Positions 1 to 7,850 of a stretch of DNA of 33,589 bases are shown here, piece after piece. The stretch spans positions 6,071 to 39,659 of the forward strand of contig KB911099.1 of assembly GCA_000383355.1 (NCBI GenBank), written 5' to 3'. The notes beneath the pieces were generated by a model. It saw only the letters and a program-made list of their open reading frames with translations. It was not told the origin of the DNA and did no database searches. Each line of letters begins with the position of its first letter. Positions within the stretch are counted from its first letter, which is position 1. The position numbers and the translations under genes were made by a program. Source of the stretch: Flavobacterium sp. SCGC AAA160-P02. GTDB lineage: Bacteria; Bacteroidota; Bacteroidia; Flavobacteriales; Flavobacteriaceae.

Positions 1-533
1 AAATTATTAGTGAAAAGAAAATCATTTCTTGGCTGTCCAGTTATTAAGACATTTTCAGCTTCTATTTTAAAAGCTTTTCTCATAATTTCTTGAAAAACAA
101 GAGAAGTTGATATCACATAATCCGATTCAGGAATAATTTTATTAGTATCTAAGTAGCCTATATTTTTAAGAGGCATACCGTGCCATAAGTTTATGTTTTT
201 TTGCTTTTTTGATAACGGGAAGCTATTGTAAATACCATGTGTGTGAATTACATACTTAGATCTTAAAAAGAAATATACTCCCAAAAGAGAATTTTTTTTT
301 AGAATTTTAAAATTTAAAGAATTTGAATAATTTGAAATTATTTTTAAATAGATGCTTTTTTTATCTTTATGATCTACAAGCCAAACATTTTCATACTCTG
401 GATGAGTATTTAAAATATAAATAAATAAAGAAAAGCTGTTATCTGAAACGTCAGGAAAGCTATGATAAATGATATTCTTATTTCTAGGTGTTATAAAAAC
501 ATGAATCCATTTTAAAATAAAATTAATCATCAT
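1..533 (-). CDS. CDP-glycerol glycerophosphotransferase family protein (TagB/TagF-like), partial
   Basis: The reading frame runs open from an ATG at 533 (a second ATG follows at 530) to the window edge, so about 177 N-terminal residues are visible and the C-terminus is missing. Seen directly are VWLVDHKDK, then NLWHGMPLKNIG and GQPRNDFLF, the characteristic succession of the family that transfers glycerol phosphate from CDP-glycerol (teichoic-acid polymerases TagB/TagF and related capsule enzymes). The His of WHG belongs to the catalytic motif. The start lies 7 nt after the stop of the GpsA-TagD fusion that should supply CDP-glycerol, so the two are very likely cotranscribed. By inference it adds glycerol phosphate to a surface glycan or lipid-linked intermediate at the inner face of the cytoplasmic membrane. 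Family membership is firm; acceptor unknown. Confidence 0.85.
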   Translation of the reverse strand, partial: MMINFILKWIHVFITPRNKNIIYHSFPDVSDNSFSLFIYILNTHPEYENVWLVDHKDKKSIYLKIISNYSNSLNFKILKKNSLLGVYFFLRSKYVIHTHGIYNSFPLSKKQKNINLWHGMPLKNIGYLDTNKIIPESDYVISTSLVFQEIMRKAFKIEAENVLITGQPRNDFLFTNN

Positions 534-540
534 TCTCTAA

Positions 541-1902
541 TTAATTTTTATTGATAATAGATTTTAGTTTTGTTGTTGAAATTCCAATAGTTCTAGGTAA
601 GTATAAAACTTTACAATACTCCTCTAGGAAATCAAATTCTCCTTCCCAATCATCGCCCATAATAAACATATCTATTTCATTATCTACTATATCTTTCTTT
701 TTTTGATCCCAACTAGATTCTGGAATAACCAAATCTACATATCCTATGCTTTCTAGAAATTCTTTTCTCTTTTCGTACGAAATCTCGCACTTTTTCCCTT
801 TTGTTTTGTTAAAATCATCAGTAGACAACCCAACAACTAATCTATCTCCAAGCTCTTTAGCCCTTCTTAAAATTTCAATATGCCCATAGTGTAATAAATC
901 AAAGGTTCCATAGGTGAGTATGGTTGTCATTTTCTTATCTATCAGAGCATCAAAATGTATGTCAAAATTAGATTCTTTATTCGTGAAAAAAGATTCCATT
1001 TTAGAAAATAAGGGGAGTCTTTCTTTAATAGATGGTGTTAATAGTTCATTAATAAACTCAATTGTTTTTACTCCCTCTAAAACAACACCTTTATTCTTCC
1101 CAGAATTGTAAAAACCTTTTCCAATTAGCAAGCCTAGCGTTCTATTTCTACTTAAATCATTAAGGGCAGTTAAGCCCAAATCTCCAAAACCACAGGCTAG
1201 AAATAAGGTATCTTCTCTTCCTCCTAATATATTGAGTAGAATTTTAATTTCGGAAAAAGATTTTGTCAAAATCATAAAACGTGTATTGGGTGAATTATGT
1301 TTTGCATCTACAATCCCAATAATTATTGCATAAATGTTCTTTAAAACACTTAATAATTCTACACCCTTAATATCTGTGGTATAATCAATATGAATATTTG
1401 TGTTTTTTATAACGGAATCTATAATTTGGTACTGAGATTTAGAATCTAATCCTAATGTGAAAATAGAATGTGAGTTATTTATTAATTCAGATGAAAATGT
1501 AGGTCCTTTCATCGTTATGATACTATTGTTAGCTAAAACAGTTGTAAGAAAGTCTACAATTGTTTCTCCTTCTTTATAAACTCCTTTAGATAAATTTATT
1601 ATTAAAGCTTCTTTTTTTATAAAAGGTGCACAGTTTTTTATAACTTTTTTTATTTTTTTTGATGGGATTGAAATAAAAATAAGATCCGCATTTGACAAAT
1701 CACTTACTTTAGATGTTGCAGATAAAGAAGGGTTTAGTGTTTTGTTTGGAAAATATTTTTTATTTGAGTGACTTTCATTAATCTCTTTTTCTTGAATTTC
1801 ACTTCTAACGAACAGCACAACTTTATTATTCTTATTACTCGCTAATTGATTTCCAATTGCAGTCCCAAATGATCCTCCACCTAAAATATATATGTTTTTC
1901 AT
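541..1902 (-). CDS. Bifunctional glycerol-3-phosphate dehydrogenase / glycerol-3-phosphate cytidylyltransferase (GpsA-TagD fusion)
   Basis: This single 453-residue ORF joins two enzymes. Residues 1-~320 resemble NAD(P)-dependent glycerol-3-phosphate dehydrogenase: nucleotide-binding GGGSFGTA (8-15), GPTFSSE (133-139), the catalytic-lysine motif VLKN with K188, GFGDLGLT with D241, and SRNR (251-254). Residues 325-453 are a complete 129-residue TagD-type nucleotidyltransferase with TYGTFDLLHYGH (HxGH motif at 338-341) and the terminal RTIGISTT (437-444). All these motifs are intact. Expected combined chemistry: dihydroxyacetone phosphate is reduced to sn-glycerol 3-phosphate, which reacts with CTP to give CDP-glycerol. 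The next gene is a CDP-glycerol-using transferase, which fits a short dedicated pathway. The TagD part begins at a Met codon (930), so internal initiation of a free TagD is possible. Housekeeping GpsA is usually separate, so this copy is probably dedicated to the polysaccharide. Confidence 0.9.
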   Translation of the reverse strand: MKNIYILGGGSFGTAIGNQLASNKNNKVVLFVRSEIQEKEINESHSNKKYFPNKTLNPSLSATSKVSDLSNADLIFISIPSKKIKKVIKNCAPFIKKEALIINLSKGVYKEGETIVDFLTTVLANNSIITMKGPTFSSELINNSHSIFTLGLDSKSQYQIIDSVIKNTNIHIDYTTDIKGVELLSVLKNIYAIIIGIVDAKHNSPNTRFMILTKSFSEIKILLNILGGREDTLFLACGFGDLGLTALNDLSRNRTLGLLIGKGFYNSGKNKGVVLEGVKTIEFINELLTPSIKERLPLFSKMESFFTNKESNFDIHFDALIDKKMTTILTYGTFDLLHYGHIEILRRAKELGDRLVVGLSTDDFNKTKGKKCEISYEKRKEFLESIGYVDLVIPESSWDQKKKDIVDNEIDMFIMGDDWEGEFDFLEEYCKVLYLPRTIGISTTKLKSIINKN

Positions 1903-2087
1903 TGATGTAAATACTATTTTATTTTAATAATTACAGGCATAACAATTATTATTACTCCTAAAAGAAAATCTATTTATCTATTTATTGTTATTACTTCGTT
2001 TTATTTGAAATAATTAATATAATTCCTGTTGAGAAAAGTCTTAAAATACAAATCCATCAATTTATAATTTCACGTAGTAAAAATAAT

Positions 2088-3131
2088 TTATGGTTTCTTT
2101 TTATAAGTACTTAAATAGTTATTTAAATCTATAAAAAGAATAACCAATAACGTTATAAAAAATGACAGCCCTGCAAGTATAAATATATAATTTTTTGTAA
2201 TACCTTTTATCTCATAACCTATGGTTTGAAAATTTGAAATAACGTTAATAACTTCAGATTTTTCACCAATATCAACAGCAATTAAACCTAGTTCTTCATT
2301 AATTTTTATATCTGTCGAAAATAGTTCAATCTCTTTAGTTGTTGTTTTGCTTCCTCCTAAATCTATGCTGGTTCCTGTAAACTCCTTTTTAGATTCTTCT
2401 AGCATGACCCTCATATACACTTGTCGAAGAGAATCAACTTTAATTAAATTCTCTCTCAATAAAGAATCTGTTCTGGTAAGGTTTTCGTTGGTTAATTTTT
2501 TTATTCTATCAAAATAATTATTACTAATTACAGAAGCAATAATAACTTCGTCTAAACCATTAAATACGTCATTGTATTTTGCCTCTACTACAATATCATG
2601 AAGTTTATAATCGTAGTCGGTAAAACTCGTTTTAAATTGATCAAAATTATAGCTACTAACGGTTAGGGTATCTACAGTTAGAATAAATTGATCGTAAGCA
2701 TTAATAATGTCATTATCATTAACAACAGGTGTTATTTCAAATTTTGTTAAACCTGACGCTTTTAGGGTGTCTATGTTAAAAATAGAGGCTAACAATAGCA
2801 CCTTTTCTTGTTTTACCAGCTCGTTATAATAGCTAATGTTCTTGTAAAGCTGAAGTGTGCTTTTAAAATTGGGCTGAACTAATAAATTAGATCCATATCT
2901 ATCTTCACTATCACTTTCTAAATATGCTCCAACAATACCACCTAGAAGAGCGGCTATTACAAATTTTTTGAAGTGTTGTTTAAAAAATAATAATATTGAA
3001 ATTAAAAAATGAAAAATACCTCTAAATATACTTCCAATAAAATTAAAAAAGTTTTTAAACCCTTTTCCAATAATTACAAATAAAGAGCCTAGATCTACCT
3101 CTTCTTCATTGTTTTGATTGTTTGTTGACAT
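2088..3131 (-). CDS. Wzz-like polysaccharide chain-length/export membrane protein
   Basis: The 347-residue protein has the layout of a polysaccharide co-polymerase. A short acidic N-terminus is followed by hydrophobic stretches at about 34-50 and 57-71. A long extracytoplasmic region (about 75-312) rich in D, N, T and S follows, with a helical, coiled-coil-prone part around 215-260, and a strong transmembrane segment lies at about 314-336 before a basic tail. This is the topology of Wzz-type regulators of O-antigen or capsule length. No cytoplasmic kinase domain is present. The call rests on topology and on its position just ahead of CDP-glycerol pathway genes, because I see no diagnostic motif. 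It starts 24 nt after the nucleosidase-like gene and is probably cotranscribed with it; 185 nt separate it from the next gene. Confidence 0.6.
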   Translation of the reverse strand: MSTNNQNNEEEVDLGSLFVIIGKGFKNFFNFIGSIFRGIFHFLISILLFFKQHFKKFVIAALLGGIVGAYLESDSEDRYGSNLLVQPNFKSTLQLYKNISYYNELVKQEKVLLLASIFNIDTLKASGLTKFEITPVVNDNDIINAYDQFILTVDTLTVSSYNFDQFKTSFTDYDYKLHDIVVEAKYNDVFNGLDEVIIASVISNNYFDRIKKLTNENLTRTDSLLRENLIKVDSLRQVYMRVMLEESKKEFTGTSIDLGGSKTTTKEIELFSTDIKINEELGLIAVDIGEKSEVINVISNFQTIGYEIKGITKNYIFILAGLSFFITLLVILFIDLNNYLSTYKKKP

Positions 3132-3155
3132 CTTATTTTTTTAATTGATTTTTAT

Positions 3156-4835
3156 TTAAAAAATTTGCTCCAGTATTTTATGCGTTATGGCGTAGGTTGG
3201 AGTCACTCCAGACATCCCCAAACCACCAGAAGCTAGTGTAGCTCCTGTTTCTAGTGGGTTATCAGAAGCATAGTAAGCATACCTCACTTTAACATCTTCA
3301 GAAATATTTCCTCGAATCTTAGAAGCTGCCTGAATAGCTTTTTGATAATGAGCTCCCTCCATTTCTAATCCAATAACATTCCATGTAGAATCATGAAAAA
3401 ACTTTAATAAATCTTTGTTTTGTAATGATGTTCCTAAAACTGTTACCATGGCTCCGTCAAAAGAAGAAACTCCAAAACCTTGTAAATCTTCTTTAGATAG
3501 TTCATTTGTAAACGGATAATTATCTGCTGTGCCTTCAAAAATATGAGCAGAAGGAATCATAATATCTCCTTTACCTCCTTCTAAAATACCTGCTTTTCCC
3601 ATAATAGAAATAGATTCAACATTTAAATGAGTTGAACCTTGCTTTTCTTTATATGGTTTTAACAATTCATCCATCGTTTCATAAGCTTGCTCTCCAAAAG
3701 CATAATCCATCACAATAATAACTGGGTCTTTCCCTTTTGAAGCTACTTTTGTAAATGGTATTTTACTACTATCTATCTTTTGGGTATCTATCACCTGAAC
3801 GTTAATATTTGTTCCAGAAGTATCTTTTATATAAATCAACCCATTTTCAGAAGCATATTCTTTTACTTTTTTCTGAAGTGGCTTGCTCTCATTATTACTT
3901 AATAATTCATACAATTCAAACCCTTCTTTGCCTTTTGCTATATCTGTTAACGAACTAGTAGCATAAATAGTATTTAAAACACTGTGCATATTTGCACTTA
4001 TAATGTGAATTGGTCTTTCTAATAGCTGATGATCTTTCAATACTTTTTTTATGTTATTGGCCCAAACCTCTCCGTAAATATGATGACCTATTCCTTCTCC
4101 TAATACAGAACTAAAATTGACCGTTCTCTTTTGTTGATGACAACTTTCACTAATTGCTAGTTTTCCTAACCAATAAATAATTTGAAAGAAACGATCTGGG
4201 TTTTCTGAAGATGAGAAAGCATTATAAGTATCGGCTACTTCATCATAAGTTCTTCCTAAAACATTTGCTAAATGAACTTTCGTAATTTCTCTTTCTTCCT
4301 CAGATATTTTTTTATGATGAAGAACAACTTCTTCTAAGTTTTTCCATTCTCTGGTAACATTCCCTTCTAAATTTAATAAAATACGGTCTTTAATTTTGTG
4401 AGACTCTATAAACAAAAAAGTAAGATGTGTTAAGATATCATAGATTTCAGATCTACCTCTAGTGATCTCAATATTCATTTGATCTTTGTCTATTCTATAG
4501 CAGTTTCTTCTTCTCTTTGGAGGAATAATGACCTTAAAATGTGATTTATTATATCCCTCATCAGCTGTTAAGTTAATAAACTGGCACTCTTCAATTCCTT
4601 CTGGTAATCGCTCTATCACATAAATCAATCCGTTCAACTCTACTCTTTCTTCTGCTATAGATCCATAAATTTCTGGTCTAAGTAGTAGTAATGATTTTCG
4701 TAAAGTTTCCCCTGAAATACCCATTGGCTTATAAAAACCCCTGCTAAACAAATGACGCATAGAAATATATAAACGCTCAATAGCGTTGGTAGATTCTTGG
4801 GCTCTGGTTCTTTCTTGATGTTTTGTTTGCAACAT
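3156..4835 (-). CDS. Nucleoside phosphorylase-superfamily-like protein (Bacteroidota-specific, function unproven)
   Basis: The 559-residue protein has no signal peptide or membrane segment. Its N-terminal half (to about 340) is unfamiliar to me. The C-terminal third resembles the nucleoside phosphorylase/nucleosidase fold: a glycine-rich KAGILEGGKGDIMIPSA stretch, then EMEGA (491-495), which matches the ribose-binding MEG motif of MTA/SAH and AMP nucleosidases, and ASDNP with D525, where those enzymes carry the catalytic Asp. By inference it may cleave or bind a nucleoside or nucleotide, perhaps like AMP nucleosidase. I recall it as close to a family catalogued as DUF6909, unchecked. It lies 38 nt after the broken S41 protease gene and 24 nt before the Wzz-like gene, so it sits within a run of same-strand genes. 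Confidence 0.6.
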   Translation of the reverse strand: MLQTKHQERTRAQESTNAIERLYISMRHLFSRGFYKPMGISGETLRKSLLLLRPEIYGSIAEERVELNGLIYVIERLPEGIEECQFINLTADEGYNKSHFKVIIPPKRRRNCYRIDKDQMNIEITRGRSEIYDILTHLTFLFIESHKIKDRILLNLEGNVTREWKNLEEVVLHHKKISEEEREITKVHLANVLGRTYDEVADTYNAFSSSENPDRFFQIIYWLGKLAISESCHQQKRTVNFSSVLGEGIGHHIYGEVWANNIKKVLKDHQLLERPIHIISANMHSVLNTIYATSSLTDIAKGKEGFELYELLSNNESKPLQKKVKEYASENGLIYIKDTSGTNINVQVIDTQKIDSSKIPFTKVASKGKDPVIIVMDYAFGEQAYETMDELLKPYKEKQGSTHLNVESISIMGKAGILEGGKGDIMIPSAHIFEGTADNYPFTNELSKEDLQGFGVSSFDGAMVTVLGTSLQNKDLLKFFHDSTWNVIGLEMEGAHYQKAIQAASKIRGNISEDVKVRYAYYASDNPLETGATLASGGLGMSGVTPTYAITHKILEQIF

Positions 4836-4873
4836 AGTGTTTTAGGCTGCAAAGATAAGAAATTAGCTCAAAG

Positions 4874-6511
4874 TTAAGCTCCTTTAAGCACCTTAGCATA
4901 GAGGCTTTTGTTTTTTAGAAATTTTACGGCTTCTAAAATCACTGTATCTTTTTTTAATTTGTTCAAATAAGAACCATTTTTGTAGTAGTATCTGATTAAA
5001 ATTTCATCTTTAATAATTTCAGATAAATAATCTTGATTCTTTGAGATTTTAGAAATTTTTTCCTGTAGTAATTTCTTTTTTAATTGTTGAAATTCCTTGG
5101 CAATGAAGGTAGTTTCTCCAGAAGAATTATAGGCGTCTAAAAAAAGACGGTCTTGAGTTGTTAGAAAAACAGTGTCTGATAATGTGAGATAATTTAAAAA
5201 ACTTTTAAAGTCTGATGAAGAGAAAGAAAAATCGGTAACTGAACTTATTGTTGGGTTTCTATAAAAATAATCTGTTGTAAAGTTAAAGATTGCTCTAGAT
5301 TTTATCAAGTCTTTTGTGGCTTCACTTCTCTTTGAAAAACCCACTTCAACGTCTGGAGTAATTCCTCCTCCATCAAATACAACTCTTCCATTTTTAGTTT
5401 TAAAAGAGGTTACTGTACCATCAGAAAATTTTGGAACCTGCCCCTGGTTATCTCTACTGGCGTAATCTAACTCTTGAATACACCTTCCGCTTGGGGTATA
5501 GTATTTAGAAATAGTAAGTTTTAATTGAGTTCCATAGCTTAGGTTCATATAACGCTGAACCAACCCCTTTCCAAAGGAACGTTCTCCCAAAATTACTGCC
5601 CTATCATAATCTTGTAGTGCACCAGCAACTATTTCAGAGGCCGAAGCTGATCTTTCGTTGAGTAAAACAGTGAGGGGAATCTCTAAATCTAAAGGAGTGT
5701 TAGATGCATTATAAGTATTGCTCCACTTTCTTACTTTAGCTTTAGTTGCTGTAATTTTACTTCCTTTTGGTAAGAAAAAATTTGAGATATTAATAGCCTC
5801 TCCTAGAGAGCCTCCTGGATTACCTCTTAGGTCAAAAACTAAGTTTTTCATTCCTCTTTTCTTTAATTCTAGAAAAGCCTTTTTAACCTCAGAAGAAGCT
5901 TTTTGATTAAATCTAGTTAAAACAATATACCCTGTTTCTTGATCAATTAAATCATAAAAAGGAACCGGATTTATCTCAACTTTCTCAGTTACTACACTAA
6001 AATTCTTAACTTCCCCCTGTCTTAAAACAGCAATTTCTAAAGAAGTATTTGGTGCGCCTTTTAATATCTCTGACAGTTGATCTCTATCCATATTTTTAAG
6101 AGATTGGTCTCCTGCTTTTATAATAATATCTCCTGCTTTTAATCCTTTTTTATCTGCTTCATAGCCTTTGTAAATTTCATTTAATACAATTCCTTTTTTA
6201 TCATAAAAAACTTAAACACCTATTCCTGAATACGCTCCTTCTCTTCTTATCCTTGCTTCTTCAACTTCTTGTTCATCAAAATAATTTGTATAAGGATCTA
6301 GTTCTTTTAGCGTATTTTTTATTGCTTTATTTGTAAATTCAGCAGGGTTAATTTCATCTACATAATATAGATTCAATTCTTTAAATAAAGTCGTGTAAAT
6401 TTCTAGTTGTTTTGCTACTTCAAAGAAATTTGATTTAAATGAAAAAGAAAGAACAATAGCTCCAACAACTAGCGTAACTATTACCTGTTTTTTAATTGTA
6501 TAATTAGGCAT
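4874..6511 (-). pseudogene. S41 family C-terminal-processing peptidase, interrupted by an in-frame stop codon
   Basis: Two fragments lie in the same frame, separated only by a TAA at 6214-6212. The upstream part has a signal anchor (hydrophobic residues about 10-25 from the ATG at 6511) and ends in GAYSGIGV. Reading through the TAA continues as VFYDKKGIVLNEIYKGYEAD, the middle of a PDZ domain with KKGLKAGDII, then the protease domain with the Ser motif NERSASASE, the Lys motif SFGKGLVQ and a conserved C-terminal region. No frameshift is needed: one nonsense codon splits an otherwise intact gene of about 545 codons. An ATG at 6091 could restart translation, but that product would lack the signal anchor and half of the PDZ domain. 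The start at 6511 overlaps the rnpA stop by 8 nt (ATGCCTAA); an upstream TTG at 6535 is less likely. A sequencing error could also explain the stop. Confidence 0.85.
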
Positions 6512-6890
6512 TTTCTTTGTTGGTTTGTGTTTCAATAAATAATTTTAAAAGTTCCTGAATTTTTTCTTGAACCTCTGAAAATACGGGCTCTTTCTTACCA
6601 ATAAAAGTAATCATAAAAACACAGTGAAATTTTGATCCTGCAAATATGTTTTTTTTCTCTAGTCGATAAGCTTCTCTAATCAATCTTTTAATCCTATTTC
6701 GATCAACTGCTTTTTTGAAATTTCTTTTAGGAACTGAAAATGAAGCCTTAACTGAAGTAATTGAAATTGGATCTGTTATAATATACACCAATCTAAAAGG
6801 AAAATTTTTGATAGATGTTCCTTCTTCAAAAAGCCTGCCTATGAGTTTGCGACTTTTTAATCTTTCTTTTTTACCAAGTGTATTGTTCAT
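6504..6890 (-). CDS. rnpA: Ribonuclease P protein component
   Basis: The 128-residue basic protein is the protein subunit that helps the RNase P RNA remove 5' leaders from precursor tRNAs. The signature KKAVDRNRIKRLIREAYR is present, with the RNR core at about residues 64-66, and FSVPKRNFKKAV precedes it, as in the whole family. Its length is typical. The gene is first in a minus-strand run and its stop overlaps the start of the S41 protease gene by 8 nt. An exact TAnnTTTG match lies only 5 nt before the ATG (6903-6896), so if that is the promoter the message would be almost leaderless. I saw no matching -33 element, so the promoter is uncertain. Confidence 0.95.
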   Translation of the reverse strand: MNNTLGKKERLKSRKLIGRLFEEGTSIKNFPFRLVYIITDPISITSVKASFSVPKRNFKKAVDRNRIKRLIREAYRLEKKNIFAGSKFHCVFMITFIGKKEPVFSEVQEKIQELLKLFIETQTNKENA

Positions 6891-6971
6891 CTCTACAAAC
6901 TTACAGAAAACAGTTTTTTAAAAGGAATATCTTAGACACTATTTACAAATTAGAAAAAAATAACTGATTAA

Positions 6972-7850
6972 CTAGAGGGTTCTTTTCAAAGGACGAGTTA
7001 AACATGTAGGCCCTCCACCACCTTTTACGCTAATCTCATTGCCTTTGTAAGCAACAACTTGGCAGCCTGCCTGTTCCAATAATTTTTTTGTGATTGGATT
7101 TCCATCCACCATCAAACAATCTCTTGGAGCAACAGCTAATACATTGCAACCCATAGATTCAAATTCTTCATCAGGAACCTCTATCAATTGAAAACCTCTT
7201 TCCAACAATTGATTTCTAAATTTTATAGGCATTAAAGGAGAATAGACAACTGCTAAATTTTTATCTACTGGACTTAGAATAGACATCAAGTGAAAAACAT
7301 CCTCTTTTCCTTTGTAGTGAGGGAGTTCTACAACAATAACTTCTATTCCTTTTGGATCTAATAGGGCTTTTAATTGACATATTCCTTGGTCATTTGTTCT
7401 GTACGTATGGCCAACAGCCAATGTTTTTTGATCTAGCCAAGCAACGTCGCCTCCTTCTAGAGTTCCTGGAAAGGTAATCTCTCCTAATATTTTAACAGTG
7501 TTTTGTCTATAGGTTTCTAACTGGGCTTTAGGTTCCTGTATTCTTCCTTTTTTATCCATATTACAGATAATCATTCCAAAATCTGTAGCAATAGAGGCAT
7601 CTCTGCAATAAATAGAATCTATCGATGTTTTTTGATCCGCAGGAAAAAAACATGTTTCTATATTTTTATTAGTAAAAAATAACTGAAACGCATGATATTC
7701 TTTCAGAGATTCCTCAAAATTGGGCTTAGTAAGAAACTGCAATTCTTTCCATTGTTTTGTCAGCTTTTTTTCTGAGTGATATGAATTCTCTGCAGGTTTT
7801 AAGTATACAGAAGCTAATTTTAAATATTCTGAATGATGTGTTTCTTTCAT
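6972..7850 (-). CDS. DDAH / arginine deiminase-family amidinohydrolase
   Basis: The 292-residue soluble protein belongs to the guanidino-group-modifying superfamily (arginine deiminase, dimethylarginine dimethylaminohydrolase, amidinotransferases). The expected catalytic positions are present in order: CRD with D84, LEGGD with E132, VFHL with H187, and the C-terminal nucleophile in GGGGPTCLTRP with C283. The compact length and the Cys near the C-terminus favour DDAH or a similar hydrolase that turns (methyl)arginine into citrulline plus an amine or ammonia. The ATG overlaps the stop of the upstream permease by 4 nt, so the two are translationally coupled, and uptake followed by hydrolysis of an arginine derivative is a reasonable inference. 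Exact substrate is not decided by the sequence. Confidence 0.85.
   Translation of the reverse strand: MKETHHSEYLKLASVYLKPAENSYHSEKKLTKQWKELQFLTKPNFEESLKEYHAFQLFFTNKNIETCFFPADQKTSIDSIYCRDASIATDFGMIICNMDKKGRIQEPKAQLETYRQNTVKILGEITFPGTLEGGDVAWLDQKTLAVGHTYRTNDQGICQLKALLDPKGIEVIVVELPHYKGKEDVFHLMSILSPVDKNLAVVYSPLMPIKFRNQLLERGFQLIEVPDEEFESMGCNVLAVAPRDCLMVDGNPITKKLLEQAGCQVVAYKGNEISVKGGGGPTCLTRPLKRTL

Noticed and set aside
541..927. TagD as a separate gene starting at 930
   Set aside because: The frame is continuous with the GpsA half without any stop; internal initiation remains possible but the fusion is the direct reading.
6512..6535. Earlier TTG start for the S41 protease
   Set aside because: TTG is a weaker start with a 32-nt overlap into rnpA; the ATG at 6511 gives an 8-nt overlap and a normal signal anchor.
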